This document shows positions 1 through 9,384 of a stretch of DNA of 64,000 nucleotides, one piece after another. The notes under the pieces were generated by a model. It was not told the DNA's origin, made no database searches, and worked only from the letters and a program-made list of their open reading frames with translations. The DNA is from Actinomadura sp. K4S16 (GTDB lineage Bacteria; Actinomycetota; Actinomycetes; Streptosporangiales; Streptosporangiaceae), in the NCBI RefSeq assembly GCF_008327685.1, contig NZ_BDDE01000021.1, positions 181,629 through 245,628 on the forward strand, read 5' to 3'. Each line of letters begins with the position of its first letter. Position 1 is the stretch's first letter. A program made the translations under genes and the position numbers.

Positions 1-1
1 C

Positions 2-3000
2 CCGGCCGCGGTGCACGAGGTCAACAACGCCATCCAGCAGCTCGCGGCGGACTACCCGAGCACGATGCAGGGCCTGACCCACATCGGTTCGGAGGACTTC
101 AACCAGTCGCTCGGGCCGGGCAACGACGACGTCCTCGCCTACGCGACCCCCGAGTCCAACAGCCCCGGCATCTACCTCAACGAGGACGCGTTCGGGGACA
201 ACGCCGCGCGCGCCGAGGACGGCGCCGACGAGGAGGCGACCGGGTTCACCGTGCCCGGCGGCGGCTCGACGGAGGGCGTCTTCACCCACGAGTTCGGGCA
301 CCACCTCGCGGAGCAACTGCTCAACGACCCGGGGATGCTCTCGGACCTGAACCGGGCCGTCTCCAACGCGCTCGGCGTCCCTTACGACGCGACGCAGCCG
401 CACGACGCGGCCACGCAGCAGCGCGTCGAGAACGCCCTGTCCGGCTACGGGTCCGGCGATCCCCACGAGATGATGGCGGAGGCGTTCACCGAGTACCGCC
501 TCGCCGAGAACCCCCGTGCGCTCGCCCAGGCCATCGGCCAGGTCATGGACCAGCACCTCGGGGCCAACGGCACCCAGGCGCCGAACGGCACGACGAACGG
601 CGGCGGCTCCACCACGTCCCAGAACCCGGACGGCGGCGGCGCGCCGGACGGCAACACGTCAACGAACGAGGGGCAGCCTCACCCCAAGGAGAGCCAGCCG
701 GGCTCGGACGAGACCCAGCCCCGTCCCGACGAAGGCCGAACGCCCACCGACCAGAACCAGCCTCTCGGTGAGGACGGACAACCGCGCCCGGACAGCCAGG
801 CTCAGCCCCGCCCGGACGAAGGCCGGCCGGGTGCGGACAACGGCGGCCAGACGCGGAACGACGAGGGACCGGGCCGCACCGACGAGAACCCGCCCGGCGA
901 GGACGGACGCACGCCCGCAGAGGGCGAAACCCGCCCCCGCACCGACGACGGCCGACCGCGCGCCGACGACGAAGGGCGACCCCGCACCGAGGACGGCCGG
1001 CCCCGCACGGACGACGGCCGACCGCGCAGCGACAGCGAAGGTCAACCGCGGGCCGATGAAGGGCAGCCGCGGGCGCGGGACGGGCAGCCGCACGATCCCG
1101 CCGACGGGCCGCGGCCGCGCCACGACGCGCCGAGCGGCCTGCCGGACCATCTGCACGACGCCTGGCGGAACAGCGCCGAGACCCCGGCGGGACGGGCCCT
1201 CTACGGACCCGACGAGCCGCACATGCGGGGGGCGGCGGGAATGGTGCCGCCCGACCCTGCGGGCCGGTTCGTCCTCGACGCGCACGGCAACCGCGACGGC
1301 GTGATCGTCGGGGACCGGCCGATGAACGCGGCGGACCTCGCGTCGCTGGTCCGCAGCGACCCGAACTGGAACGGGCGCGACCTGCTCCTGCTGTCCAACA
1401 ACAGCGGGGACGGGCGCTTCGCCGCCGACCTCGCGCAGCACCTCGGGGTCCGCGTCACGGCCCCGACGGGGGCGGTCGACCTCAACGCGCACGGCCGCCC
1501 GGAGTCGTCGGGCTGGGCAATCCACGACCGGGACGGCAGCGAGGTCGCGCCCGACCCGGTGCGCCGCTTCCCCAGCAACGACGAAGGCCAGTGGTACGGC
1601 GACAACCGTCTCGGGGACCAGTTCCGGAGCCTGCCGCCGCACCTGCAGAACGCGCTGTACCAGTACACCGTCCAGTCGATGCCGAACGCGTTCCTGCGGC
1701 CGGGCGCCGACCTGCAAGGCGCGCTGAACCACTGGCAGGGCGAGTTCAACAGGGCCTGGGCGCTGGCCGGGATGAACGACGGCAGGACCCTCCCGTCGGT
1801 GGGAGACCTCGAGCGCTGGTCGTCGCACCCGAACCTCACCCCGGAGCAGCGCGCCCTGATCGACGACGTGCTGCTGTCCGACGACCCGGAGGCCCGCCTG
1901 GGCCAGATCGGCAAGGACGCGGGCTACTGGTCGTTCCTGAACCAGTACTTCGGTGAGACGCCCACCCTGGACGCCTTCAACCAGCGCATCGGCGAGCTCG
2001 ACCAGGCGCTGAACCAGCCTCTCCCGGAGCCCGTGCAGACCGAGCGCGGCCTGCACGACGTGAGCTTCATGCGCCTCCCGGACGGCACGGCGCTCGGCCC
2101 GCGCGACGCGCACCTGCTCGTCGGCACGATCCAGCACGAGCCCGCGTACATGTCGACGTCGCTCGGACACGATCCCGCCGTCGTCGACAACAGCCCGTTC
2201 AGCTACCGGATCCACATGGACCTGCCGGAGGGCTCGCACGGCGTCTGGATGGGGCGCAACAGCGCCTTCTCGGACCAGCGCGAGCTCATCCTTCCGCGCG
2301 GCACCCAGTACCAGATCACCCATGTGGACACCAACGCCCGGGACGCCGACGGGAACCCCATCGTCGAGATCCGCGCCACGGTGATCCCGCCGGGAGCCCC
2401 CGCCCCCGACCCGCTCAGCGCCGGCAACGTCGCCGCCCCGCACAGCACCAGCCCGGCCTGGGCGGGCGCGCCACCGAACCCCGGCCCGTCGCCCACCCCT
2501 GGGCCTTCGCCGCACCCTGGGACGCCGCCGAACACCGGGTCGTCCGGCCCTGGCTCGTCCCACCCAGGGCCGCCGCCGCGCTTCCGCTCCACGCCGCCCG
2601 CCGACCCGGGCACCACCCCGTCATCCGGGACGTCCGGCGGGAACGAACCGGCGCCACGCGGTGCCAACCCGTCCGATCCCGCCAACCCCGGCGCGGCACC
2701 GCGCCCCGACACCGACGGCCCTGCGGCACGCGCCGAGACCAACCCCGCCGCACGGGGAGGCGAAGGACCCGCCGCGCGCGGAGGCGAAGGACCCGCCGCG
2801 CGCGGAGGCGAAGGACCCGCCGCGCGCGGAGGCGAAGGACCCGCCGCGCGGGGAGGCGAGGGAGCCGCTGCGCGTGGGGAGGACGGTGGTGCGGGAGCGC
2901 ACGATCCGGCGGCGCGGTCGGAGGACGGTGGGCAGCCCCGCGACGAGGACGGGACTCCCGACCACGACGCGGACCCCGGCGAGACGCCGCCCGACGGTCT

Positions 3001-6000
3001 TCCCGACCACCTGCACGACGTCTTCCGGGGCAGCCAGGAGACGCCCGGCGGGCGTGCCTTCTACGGGCCCGACGAGGCACCCATGCGGGACCTCGCGAGC
3101 CGGGTGCCCGCCGACCCGAACCGGTTCATCGTCGACGGGCACGGCGACGCGGACGGGATGCGTGTCGGAGGCCGGCGGCTCAGCGTCGACGACGTCGCCG
3201 ACCTGATCCGCAACGACCCGAACTGGGACGGCCGCGAGGTCATGCTGCTGTCGTGCGAGACGGGCGACGGCCAGTTCGCCACCCAGCTCGCGCAGCGGCT
3301 CGGCGTTCCGGTCACCGCCCCGCACGGGCTCGCCTGGTCGGACGCCGACGGCAACGTCTACGCCTCGTCCGGACGCCCCGGCGAGGACGGGCGGACCCGG
3401 CCCGACCTCCCGCCGAACGGCGGCTGGCAGACCCACCGCCCGGACGGCGGGACCGCCCCCGCCGGGCGCGACGGATACGCCCCGGGCCACCCGGTGTCCG
3501 ACGCGGAATCCGCGGCGGTCCGCCCAGGCGCGGGCGACGCCACCCGCGGCTCACCCACGCAGGATCCGTGGAACCCGCCGCAGGTGAACAGGGCCGACAC
3601 CCAGAACCACTCCCTGAACCCGAAGCAGCACGCCGCGGACGTCGACTATCCGAAGCGGGAAGGCCGCCACCGCATTCTGGCGGTGGACAAGGACGGCCAT
3701 CCCGTCCTGGACGAGAACGGGCGGCAGATCGTCCGTTCCATCGTCTACACGAACGCCGACGGCCGGGTCACCCACATCACGAACCCGCAGGCGGAGGGCG
3801 AACCGGGCGCGCTGCGGAACCCTAACGAGAACATCGACCTGACGCGGCCGAGGCCCGGCGTCGTCCACCAGATCGACTTCGGGCAAGGCGATCCGCACGT
3901 CTTCGTCGGCACCGACGACAACGTGTCACCAGCCGCCGCCCCCTTCGACCCGCCGACCCACACGGCCGACGGCGAACCGCTCAACGAGGTCACCGAGACC
4001 GGGCACGACCCGTCGAGCGGGCCCTACAGCGCGCGGCAGCCGCTGGCCGAGAACTCCAGGATCGCGGTCTACGACAACCAGAACCGCCTGCACGGCATCT
4101 TCTGGACGGACGGCGACGGCAACATCACCCACGTCCGGACGTGGTACGGCGACCAGAACGGCGTCGCCCACTACAACGGCGAACTCGGCCTGCTCTCGCA
4201 TCAGGACGACGGGGTCCCGCTTCCCAACGTCAACTACATGGTCGAGCCGCGCACCCGTTTCTCGGTCCTGGACCCGGCGGATTTCGACCCGATAGACGCC
4301 GTCCGCCGCGGTGACCTCGGTGCCCAGCACGAGCCCGACCAAGGGGTCCCCGACCCCGCGGAACCGGAAACGCTCGATCCGGACCACCAGGTACCGCCAG
4401 GCACGTTCCTGTTCCACACCGACGACAACGGCCAGACCGACATGGCCTCCGGCCGCCCCGACTACGACGCGGGCGGCGGCGTCCGCTACGGGGCACAGAG
4501 GCATGTCGGGCACATGGGGAACGACGAGTACCCCGGTACCCGGTTCAACGGCGGCCACATCTTCGGCCACCAAGGGCAGGGTCCGAGGGAGCGCATCAAC
4601 TACTTCCCGCAGTGGGAGGTGGAGAACCAGGGCAAGAACGCCTACCAGGTCACCCGTCCGGAGAGCTGGTACGGGCTGGAGGAACACCTGGCGCAACTCG
4701 CCCGGGACACCGGCAACAACATCACGGTCGACCGGTTCGAGTTCTTCGCCGAGCCCAACCGCAGCACCGATGGCGACCTCGCATACACCCCGCAGGTGAT
4801 TCACGCGCGGTGGTCGCAGACCGATTTCAACGAGATCCCTCCGGTTACGACGGTCCATTACCGGACGTTCTACAACCTTCCACCGAACCAGTTCGGCACG
4901 CCGCCCACGATCCCCCACAACTCGGACGGCACTCCGAAGGGCCCGGCGCGTCCGTTCGGCTGGGCGGAACCGGAGGCCAGGTCGCCGGAGCCCTCGCAGC
5001 CGGCCTCGCGCTCCGCAGAACCACCGCCGCAGAACGGCACTGCAACGCACGGCGACACGCCCCCGCCCATCGACCCGGCGGCCCGTTCCGCGGAGCCGAC
5101 GCCGCAGGACGGGCCGGAGCGCGGACACGGCGACTCGGACGGACCCGCGCCGGAGCACCGGGCGTCCGACGAGGTGATGCGCCAGGTCCACGACGATCCG
5201 CGCGTCCGGGAGATGCTGGACCGGACCGGGGAGCCACTGGGCGAGCAGTTGCGCACGCAGTTGCAGGACGCGCTTCCGAACCACCCCGAGCTGGCCCGCA
5301 TCGTCGCGGGACACGGCCTGAACGACTTGGAGACGTCCCTCCGCGAGTCGCTTCTCGAACGCCCGAAGACGCTGAACAGCGTGCTGAGCCACCCCGAGGC
5401 CGTGCGGATCCTCGAAGGGGCCGTGCACGACGTCAACCAGCGCGGCGCGGACGCCATCCTCGGCGGGGAGAGGGTGAAGGCGCAGCCGACGCCTCTCACG
5501 CCCGAGCAGGAGCAGGTCAGCCGGCGGCTGGCCGACTCCGTGGTGCAAGGGCGGCGACCGGGCGAGGACGCCGTTCCGCATGTTGCGCCGGACCAGCCAG
5601 GTTTCGACCCGTCGAGGGTCGACCCCGAGGCCGGGCGCGACGACCCGTACATCAACGCCTACCTGGACGGCCTCTACCACGCCAAGCACGAGTCAGAAGC
5701 CCTGCTGCACGCGCTCGTCCACGACCCGGAACTCGCGGAGATGGGCGCCGACCCGAAGCTGCGCCCCGGCGACAAGGACCGGACCCGAGCTCTCGACAAG
5801 ATCATGGGCGACTACGTCGGGGACGCGAGCCGGCTGAACGACCTGCTCGGTGCCCGCATCCAGTTCCGTTCCGTGGACGGGCTCTACCGGGCGCTCGGCG
5901 ACATCGAACGGATCGCCGGAAAGCACGGCGTGGAGATCGTGTCCGTCAAGGACCGGATGCAGAGCCCGGTGCCGAGCGGCTACCGCGACGTCCAACTGAC

Positions 6001-8068
6001 GATCCGCATGCCGAACGGGCACATCGGTGAGCTGCGGCTGCACCTGCGGTCGATCGACGACGTCGCCTCGTACGAGCACTCCCTGTACGAGGTGCGCCGG
6101 GACCTGCCGAACGTCGCGGAGGCCCAGAACCGCACCGTCACCCCGGAGGAACTCGCGCTCGACGAGGCGATCAAGCAGCGGGTGATCGGCCGCTTCCAGG
6201 AGGCTGTGGACGAGGCGCTCCACGGCCCGCCACCGCATTCCCGGACCGCGGCCCCGCACGACGCGGCTTCCTCCGAGCCGCCTCCGCACGACGCGCCTTC
6301 AGGAGACGGCCGGGCCGCCCGTCCCGAGACCGTGCCGAGGCCCGAGGTCGCCGCGAAGTACGGCTGGTACTCCGAGCCCGCGCCCGAGGCCCCCGGGCCC
6401 TCGCGCGGAACGACCCCCGAGAGCGGCACGGACGGCGTCCGGCCGCCGCACTCGGTGGATCCCCCGCACGACGGCAACGGCAACGACCCCGCCGACAGGG
6501 ACACCGCCGACGAGGGCACCTCCGGCAAAGACGACGACACGGCGGACACCGCCGACGACCCGGTGCCCGCCGACCTCCCCGAGCACCTGCACGACCTCTA
6601 CCGGGACAGCGAGAGCACCCCGGCCGGACGGTCGTTCTTCGGCCCGGACGAGCCCGCCATGCGCGACCTCGCGCGGCGCGTCGAGCCCGACCCGGACACG
6701 TTCGTCGTCGACGGCCACGGCGACCGGGACGGGGTGCTGGTCAACGGGCGGCGGCTGAGCGTCGACGACATGGCCGCGCTGATCCGCACCGACCCGAACT
6801 GGAACGGCCGCCAGGTCATGCTGCTGTCCTGCCGGACGGGCGAGGGCGACTTCGCCGCCCGGCTCGCGCAACAGCTCGGCGTCCCGGTGGTGGCCCCGCG
6901 CGGGCTCGCCTGGTCGGACTCGGACGGCAACGTCTTCGCCTCGTCCGGACGCCCCGGACCGGACGGGCAGCAGCGTCCCACCTGGCCGCCGGACGGCGGC
7001 TGGGACGTGCACCGCCCCGACGGCACCGTCCTCGCCGGGGACGGCGGCCACCCGCCCGGCCATCCCGGCGACGCCGGCCACCGCGAGCACGGCGGCGAGC
7101 CGCAGGACGCCGAGGCGCGCGGGCTGCGCGACTGGCTGCGGCCGGAGGGCCGGACCGATCCCGACGGCGTCCACCGGTTCGACACCGACCGGCAGGGCGA
7201 GCGGTACGGCGAGAACCGGCTCGGGCACGTGTTCCGCAACCTGCCCGACCATCTGCGGCGCGCAGCGTGGTGGTACACGCGGCAGTCCATGCCGAACCGG
7301 TTCCTGCGTCCGGGCGGACCGGACGTCGGCGCCCACCTGAACCGCCTCGCGTGGTCGGAGTGGTCGGCGAACCAGCTGCACCACCTGAACGGCGGGCGGA
7401 TGCCGACCCGGCTGGAGGAGATCGTCCGGCTGCGGAGCCGCACGGACCTCGACCCGCACCAGCGGCAGCTCGTCGACCGGCTCCTCGCGCCGCCGCTGAC
7501 GTCGGTGACGGCGCGCCTCGAACAGCTGCGGGCCGACCACCAGGAGCGCCACTGGCTGCGCCAGTACCTCGGCGAGGAGCCGACGGAGCAGGCGTTCTGG
7601 CGGCGCATCGCCGAGATCGACCAGGCGCTGAACCAGCCGCTGCCCGAGCCCGTCCAGGCCGTGCGCGGGCTGGCCGACCTGAACTTCCTGCTGGGACGGG
7701 ACGGCCTGCCGCTCTCCGGGCGGGACCCGGTCGCCAACCTGGTCGGCACGGTGCAGACCGACGGCGCCCCCATGTCCACCTCGCTCGGACGCAATCCCGC
7801 CGAGGTGGACGGGCAGTCGTTCGGCAACCGCGTCCACCTGGTGCTGCCGCCCGGGAGCCGCGGTCTGTGGATGGGCTCCAGCAGCGCCTTCCCCGACCAG
7901 CGCGAGCTGATCCTGCCGCGGGGCACCCGCTACCAGATCACCAGTGTCGTGCACACCGGCTATGAGACGGTCACGCTCCGCGACGGAACCGTGCAGCGCA
8001 GGCCCACCTACGATATAGAGGCCGTGGTCATCCCTCCGGGACCGCCTACGCCCAGGTCAGGGTCATGA
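2..8068 (+). CDS. Giant multi-domain polymorphic toxin, 5' end outside window
   Basis: The reading frame is open to the left edge, so the true start and any secretion domain are missing. Domains in order, numbered from the GTG at position 11: a zinc-metalloprotease-like domain (HEFGHH at 93-98, possible third ligand E157); a charged Pro/Gly linker; caspase/C80-like domain 1 (376-491); ADP-ribosyltransferase 1 (about 530-800; R679, STS 715-717, QRE 756-758); a linker with tandem repeats; caspase-like domain 2 (about 1000-1125; H1044, C1082); a GGH-type DNA/RNA nuclease (about 1480-1610; H1516, N1530, N1539); a RelA/SpoT-type synthetase (about 1925-2040; GYRDVQL from 1990, E2007); caspase-like domain 3 (about 2190-2305; H2236, C2274); and ADP-ribosyltransferase 2 (about 2380-2680; R2552, STS 2589-2591, QRE 2630-2632). 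The likely role is an exported antibacterial or anti-host toxin. The T7SS at 15-32 kb is a plausible exporter. Domain assignments rest on motifs only. Confidence 0.85.
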   Translation, partial: PAAVHEVNNAIQQLAADYPSTMQGLTHIGSEDFNQSLGPGNDDVLAYATPESNSPGIYLNEDAFGDNAARAEDGADEEATGFTVPGGGSTEGVFTHEFGHHLAEQLLNDPGMLSDLNRAVSNALGVPYDATQPHDAATQQRVENALSGYGSGDPHEMMAEAFTEYRLAENPRALAQAIGQVMDQHLGANGTQAPNGTTNGGGSTTSQNPDGGGAPDGNTSTNEGQPHPKESQPGSDETQPRPDEGRTPTDQNQPLGEDGQPRPDSQAQPRPDEGRPGADNGGQTRNDEGPGRTDENPPGEDGRTPAEGETRPRTDDGRPRADDEGRPRTEDGRPRTDDGRPRSDSEGQPRADEGQPRARDGQPHDPADGPRPRHDAPSGLPDHLHDAWRNSAETPAGRALYGPDEPHMRGAAGMVPPDPAGRFVLDAHGNRDGVIVGDRPMNAADLASLVRSDPNWNGRDLLLLSNNSGDGRFAADLAQHLGVRVTAPTGAVDLNAHGRPESSGWAIHDRDGSEVAPDPVRRFPSNDEGQWYGDNRLGDQFRSLPPHLQNALYQYTVQSMPNAFLRPGADLQGALNHWQGEFNRAWALAGMNDGRTLPSVGDLERWSSHPNLTPEQRALIDDVLLSDDPEARLGQIGKDAGYWSFLNQYFGETPTLDAFNQRIGELDQALNQPLPEPVQTERGLHDVSFMRLPDGTALGPRDAHLLVGTIQHEPAYMSTSLGHDPAVVDNSPFSYRIHMDLPEGSHGVWMGRNSAFSDQRELILPRGTQYQITHVDTNARDADGNPIVEIRATVIPPGAPAPDPLSAGNVAAPHSTSPAWAGAPPNPGPSPTPGPSPHPGTPPNTGSSGPGSSHPGPPPRFRSTPPADPGTTPSSGTSGGNEPAPRGANPSDPANPGAAPRPDTDGPAARAETNPAARGGEGPAARGGEGPAARGGEGPAARGGEGPAARGGEGAAARGEDGGAGAHDPAARSEDGGQPRDEDGTPDHDADPGETPPDGLPDHLHDVFRGSQETPGGRAFYGPDEAPMRDLASRVPADPNRFIVDGHGDADGMRVGGRRLSVDDVADLIRNDPNWDGREVMLLSCETGDGQFATQLAQRLGVPVTAPHGLAWSDADGNVYASSGRPGEDGRTRPDLPPNGGWQTHRPDGGTAPAGRDGYAPGHPVSDAESAAVRPGAGDATRGSPTQDPWNPPQVNRADTQNHSLNPKQHAADVDYPKREGRHRILAVDKDGHPVLDENGRQIVRSIVYTNADGRVTHITNPQAEGEPGALRNPNENIDLTRPRPGVVHQIDFGQGDPHVFVGTDDNVSPAAAPFDPPTHTADGEPLNEVTETGHDPSSGPYSARQPLAENSRIAVYDNQNRLHGIFWTDGDGNITHVRTWYGDQNGVAHYNGELGLLSHQDDGVPLPNVNYMVEPRTRFSVLDPADFDPIDAVRRGDLGAQHEPDQGVPDPAEPETLDPDHQVPPGTFLFHTDDNGQTDMASGRPDYDAGGGVRYGAQRHVGHMGNDEYPGTRFNGGHIFGHQGQGPRERINYFPQWEVENQGKNAYQVTRPESWYGLEEHLAQLARDTGNNITVDRFEFFAEPNRSTDGDLAYTPQVIHARWSQTDFNEIPPVTTVHYRTFYNLPPNQFGTPPTIPHNSDGTPKGPARPFGWAEPEARSPEPSQPASRSAEPPPQNGTATHGDTPPPIDPAARSAEPTPQDGPERGHGDSDGPAPEHRASDEVMRQVHDDPRVREMLDRTGEPLGEQLRTQLQDALPNHPELARIVAGHGLNDLETSLRESLLERPKTLNSVLSHPEAVRILEGAVHDVNQRGADAILGGERVKAQPTPLTPEQEQVSRRLADSVVQGRRPGEDAVPHVAPDQPGFDPSRVDPEAGRDDPYINAYLDGLYHAKHESEALLHALVHDPELAEMGADPKLRPGDKDRTRALDKIMGDYVGDASRLNDLLGARIQFRSVDGLYRALGDIERIAGKHGVEIVSVKDRMQSPVPSGYRDVQLTIRMPNGHIGELRLHLRSIDDVASYEHSLYEVRRDLPNVAEAQNRTVTPEELALDEAIKQRVIGRFQEAVDEALHGPPPHSRTAAPHDAASSEPPPHDAPSGDGRAARPETVPRPEVAAKYGWYSEPAPEAPGPSRGTTPESGTDGVRPPHSVDPPHDGNGNDPADRDTADEGTSGKDDDTADTADDPVPADLPEHLHDLYRDSESTPAGRSFFGPDEPAMRDLARRVEPDPDTFVVDGHGDRDGVLVNGRRLSVDDMAALIRTDPNWNGRQVMLLSCRTGEGDFAARLAQQLGVPVVAPRGLAWSDSDGNVFASSGRPGPDGQQRPTWPPDGGWDVHRPDGTVLAGDGGHPPGHPGDAGHREHGGEPQDAEARGLRDWLRPEGRTDPDGVHRFDTDRQGERYGENRLGHVFRNLPDHLRRAAWWYTRQSMPNRFLRPGGPDVGAHLNRLAWSEWSANQLHHLNGGRMPTRLEEIVRLRSRTDLDPHQRQLVDRLLAPPLTSVTARLEQLRADHQERHWLRQYLGEEPTEQAFWRRIAEIDQALNQPLPEPVQAVRGLADLNFLLGRDGLPLSGRDPVANLVGTVQTDGAPMSTSLGRNPAEVDGQSFGNRVHLVLPPGSRGLWMGSSSAFPDQRELILPRGTRYQITSVVHTGYETVTLRDGTVQRRPTYDIEAVVIPPGPPTPRSGS
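2761..2880 (+). repeat. Five 24-bp tandem repeats inside the toxin gene
   Basis: Units start at 2761, 2785, 2809, 2833 and 2857. The first three are identical, the fourth differs at one base and the fifth has drifted. Each encodes an eight-residue EGPAARGG-type unit in the disordered linker before caspase-like domain 2. Copy number probably varies by slippage without breaking the frame. Confidence 0.9.
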
Positions 8069-8102
8069 TGGACGGACGTCGACGTGAAAGGTGCGCGCTG
8101 AG

Positions 8103-8957
8103 ATGAGTGACCTGCCTCCCCCGTGGGACCCAGGCGCTCCCCCGCCGCCGCCCGGGTCACCGCCGCCCTTCCCCGACACCGGCCTGCTGCCGGCGTCGGC
8201 CTCTTCGTACGCGCACTGGACGCGGGAACCGCTGATCTATTACTGGGTGCGGCTGCGCGGCAGGCTGATCGGCTGCCTGTGGGGGTCGGTCCGGCACCAG
8301 GCGGCCGGGTTCCTGCTCGTCCCCGACGTGTCGGAGCAGGAGATGTTCGCCGCCGACTTCTGGGAGGACCGGCTCGCCGAGGCGTACGCGGCGGACGTGC
8401 CCGCCGCCGAGGCCGTCCGGCGCTGGAAGGGCGCCCCGGAGGACCCGGTGGGCGGCGGCATCCCGGCAGGCGAGGCGGAGCAGCAGGCTCCCGACCTGCG
8501 GGCCCTGCACCAGGTCGTCGCGCCCGGCTACCCGGTGCCGGAGGGTCCGTCGGTCCAGGACGGCAGGTTCGAGGACGGCACGCCCGCCGACCGGTCGCAG
8601 GGGTTCGGGCCGTTGTTCAGCGCCCTGCCGCCGACCTACCCCGACCAGGCGGCCGGGCCCGTCCGGTACCTGCCCGTCGTGCTCCAGGGGACGGTCGTGG
8701 GCTACGTGTGGGCTTCGGCGGACGGCCGGGCCGCCGGCTACCTGGGCCGGGAGCGGGCGGGAACGGCGGGCGAGGTCGCGGCCGGGCTGTGGAGGATGCG
8801 GCTGAGCGACGCCTACCAGGACGGCGCCTCCTCCCTGGAGGCGCTGCGGCGGTGTGCGCTCGCTCCCGAGGACAGGCTGTCGGGCGCCGTCGGCCGGGAC
8901 GTGCCCGAGCAGGAGCTGCCGGGCCTCGACGCGCTGCGCGAACTCGCGCGCCAGTGA
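8103..8957 (+). CDS. Two-repeat protein of unknown function, immunity candidate
   Basis: A 284-residue protein lying 34 bases after the giant toxin gene. It holds two copies of a module of about 100 residues (about 35-135 and 180-284) with the pattern: apolar strand, GYVW or GCLW, AAGYL, W..RL..AY, a PEDPVGGGIP-type loop, then LRAL. The gene at 13724-14926 carries the same repeats. I do not recognise the fold. Being the first gene after the C-terminal ADP-ribosyltransferase, it is the natural candidate for its immunity protein; this is inference from position only. The ATG at 8103 is preferred; an in-frame GTG at 8091 has a Shine-Dalgarno placed too close. Confidence 0.7.
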   Translation: MSDLPPPWDPGAPPPPPGSPPPFPDTGLLPASASSYAHWTREPLIYYWVRLRGRLIGCLWGSVRHQAAGFLLVPDVSEQEMFAADFWEDRLAEAYAADVPAAEAVRRWKGAPEDPVGGGIPAGEAEQQAPDLRALHQVVAPGYPVPEGPSVQDGRFEDGTPADRSQGFGPLFSALPPTYPDQAAGPVRYLPVVLQGTVVGYVWASADGRAAGYLGRERAGTAGEVAAGLWRMRLSDAYQDGASSLEALRRCALAPEDRLSGAVGRDVPEQELPGLDALRELARQ

Positions 8958-8967
8958 GGGGGGCGAA

Positions 8968-9384
8968 ATGGCTGAGGAGTATCCGCAGTACTACACCTAT
9001 GAGCGGAGGCCGGTCGCGTTCGTCAAGGCGCCCGACGGCGGCCTGTTCGTCTGGGCGCTGTCCCCGCGGACCGGCGAGTTCCAGCTCGACAAGTCCTACC
9101 TGGACAAGATCTGGTTCGGGACCACCGCGGACATCGACACGCTTTCCCGGGACGAGTTCATCCAGCGGGTCGAGGAGTACCGGGGACGGTATCTGCGCGG
9201 TGAAGGCCCCGCGTACGCGCTCTACGAGACCATCAACGGCCTCTTGGACGCGGCCCGTGCCGAGCCCCGCCCCCTCACGCCGGAGGAGAAGGCCCTCGTC
9301 CACACGCTGCGCCTCCGCGTCCACGACCTCTTCGAGGCGGAGCTCCGCGCGCAGGGACGGCAAGGGACGCCCGAGGACGCGTGA
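8968..9384 (+). CDS. Small hypothetical protein in the immunity array
   Basis: A 138-residue soluble protein with no signal peptide or membrane segment. The start at 8968 follows a strong purine-rich ribosome site (GAGGGGGGCGA), so the longer frame reaching back into the previous gene is not used. The N-terminal half has short strands (FVKAPDGGLFVWAL) and the C-terminal half looks helical (LTPEEKALVHTLRLRV). I do not recognise the family. Its stop directly abuts the next start codon at 9385, indicating translational coupling. It is probably an immunity or accessory protein, by location only. Confidence 0.7.
   Translation: MAEEYPQYYTYERRPVAFVKAPDGGLFVWALSPRTGEFQLDKSYLDKIWFGTTADIDTLSRDEFIQRVEEYRGRYLRGEGPAYALYETINGLLDAARAEPRPLTPEEKALVHTLRLRVHDLFEAELRAQGRQGTPEDA

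Noticed and set aside
659..2563. Minus-strand frame inside the giant toxin gene
   Set aside because: Repetitive Arg/Val/Gly composition opposite to motif-bearing coding sequence; no ribosome site or family.
2857..2880. CRISPR-like reading of the short repeats
   Set aside because: The 24-bp units are directly adjacent with no spacers and lie in frame in a coding linker.
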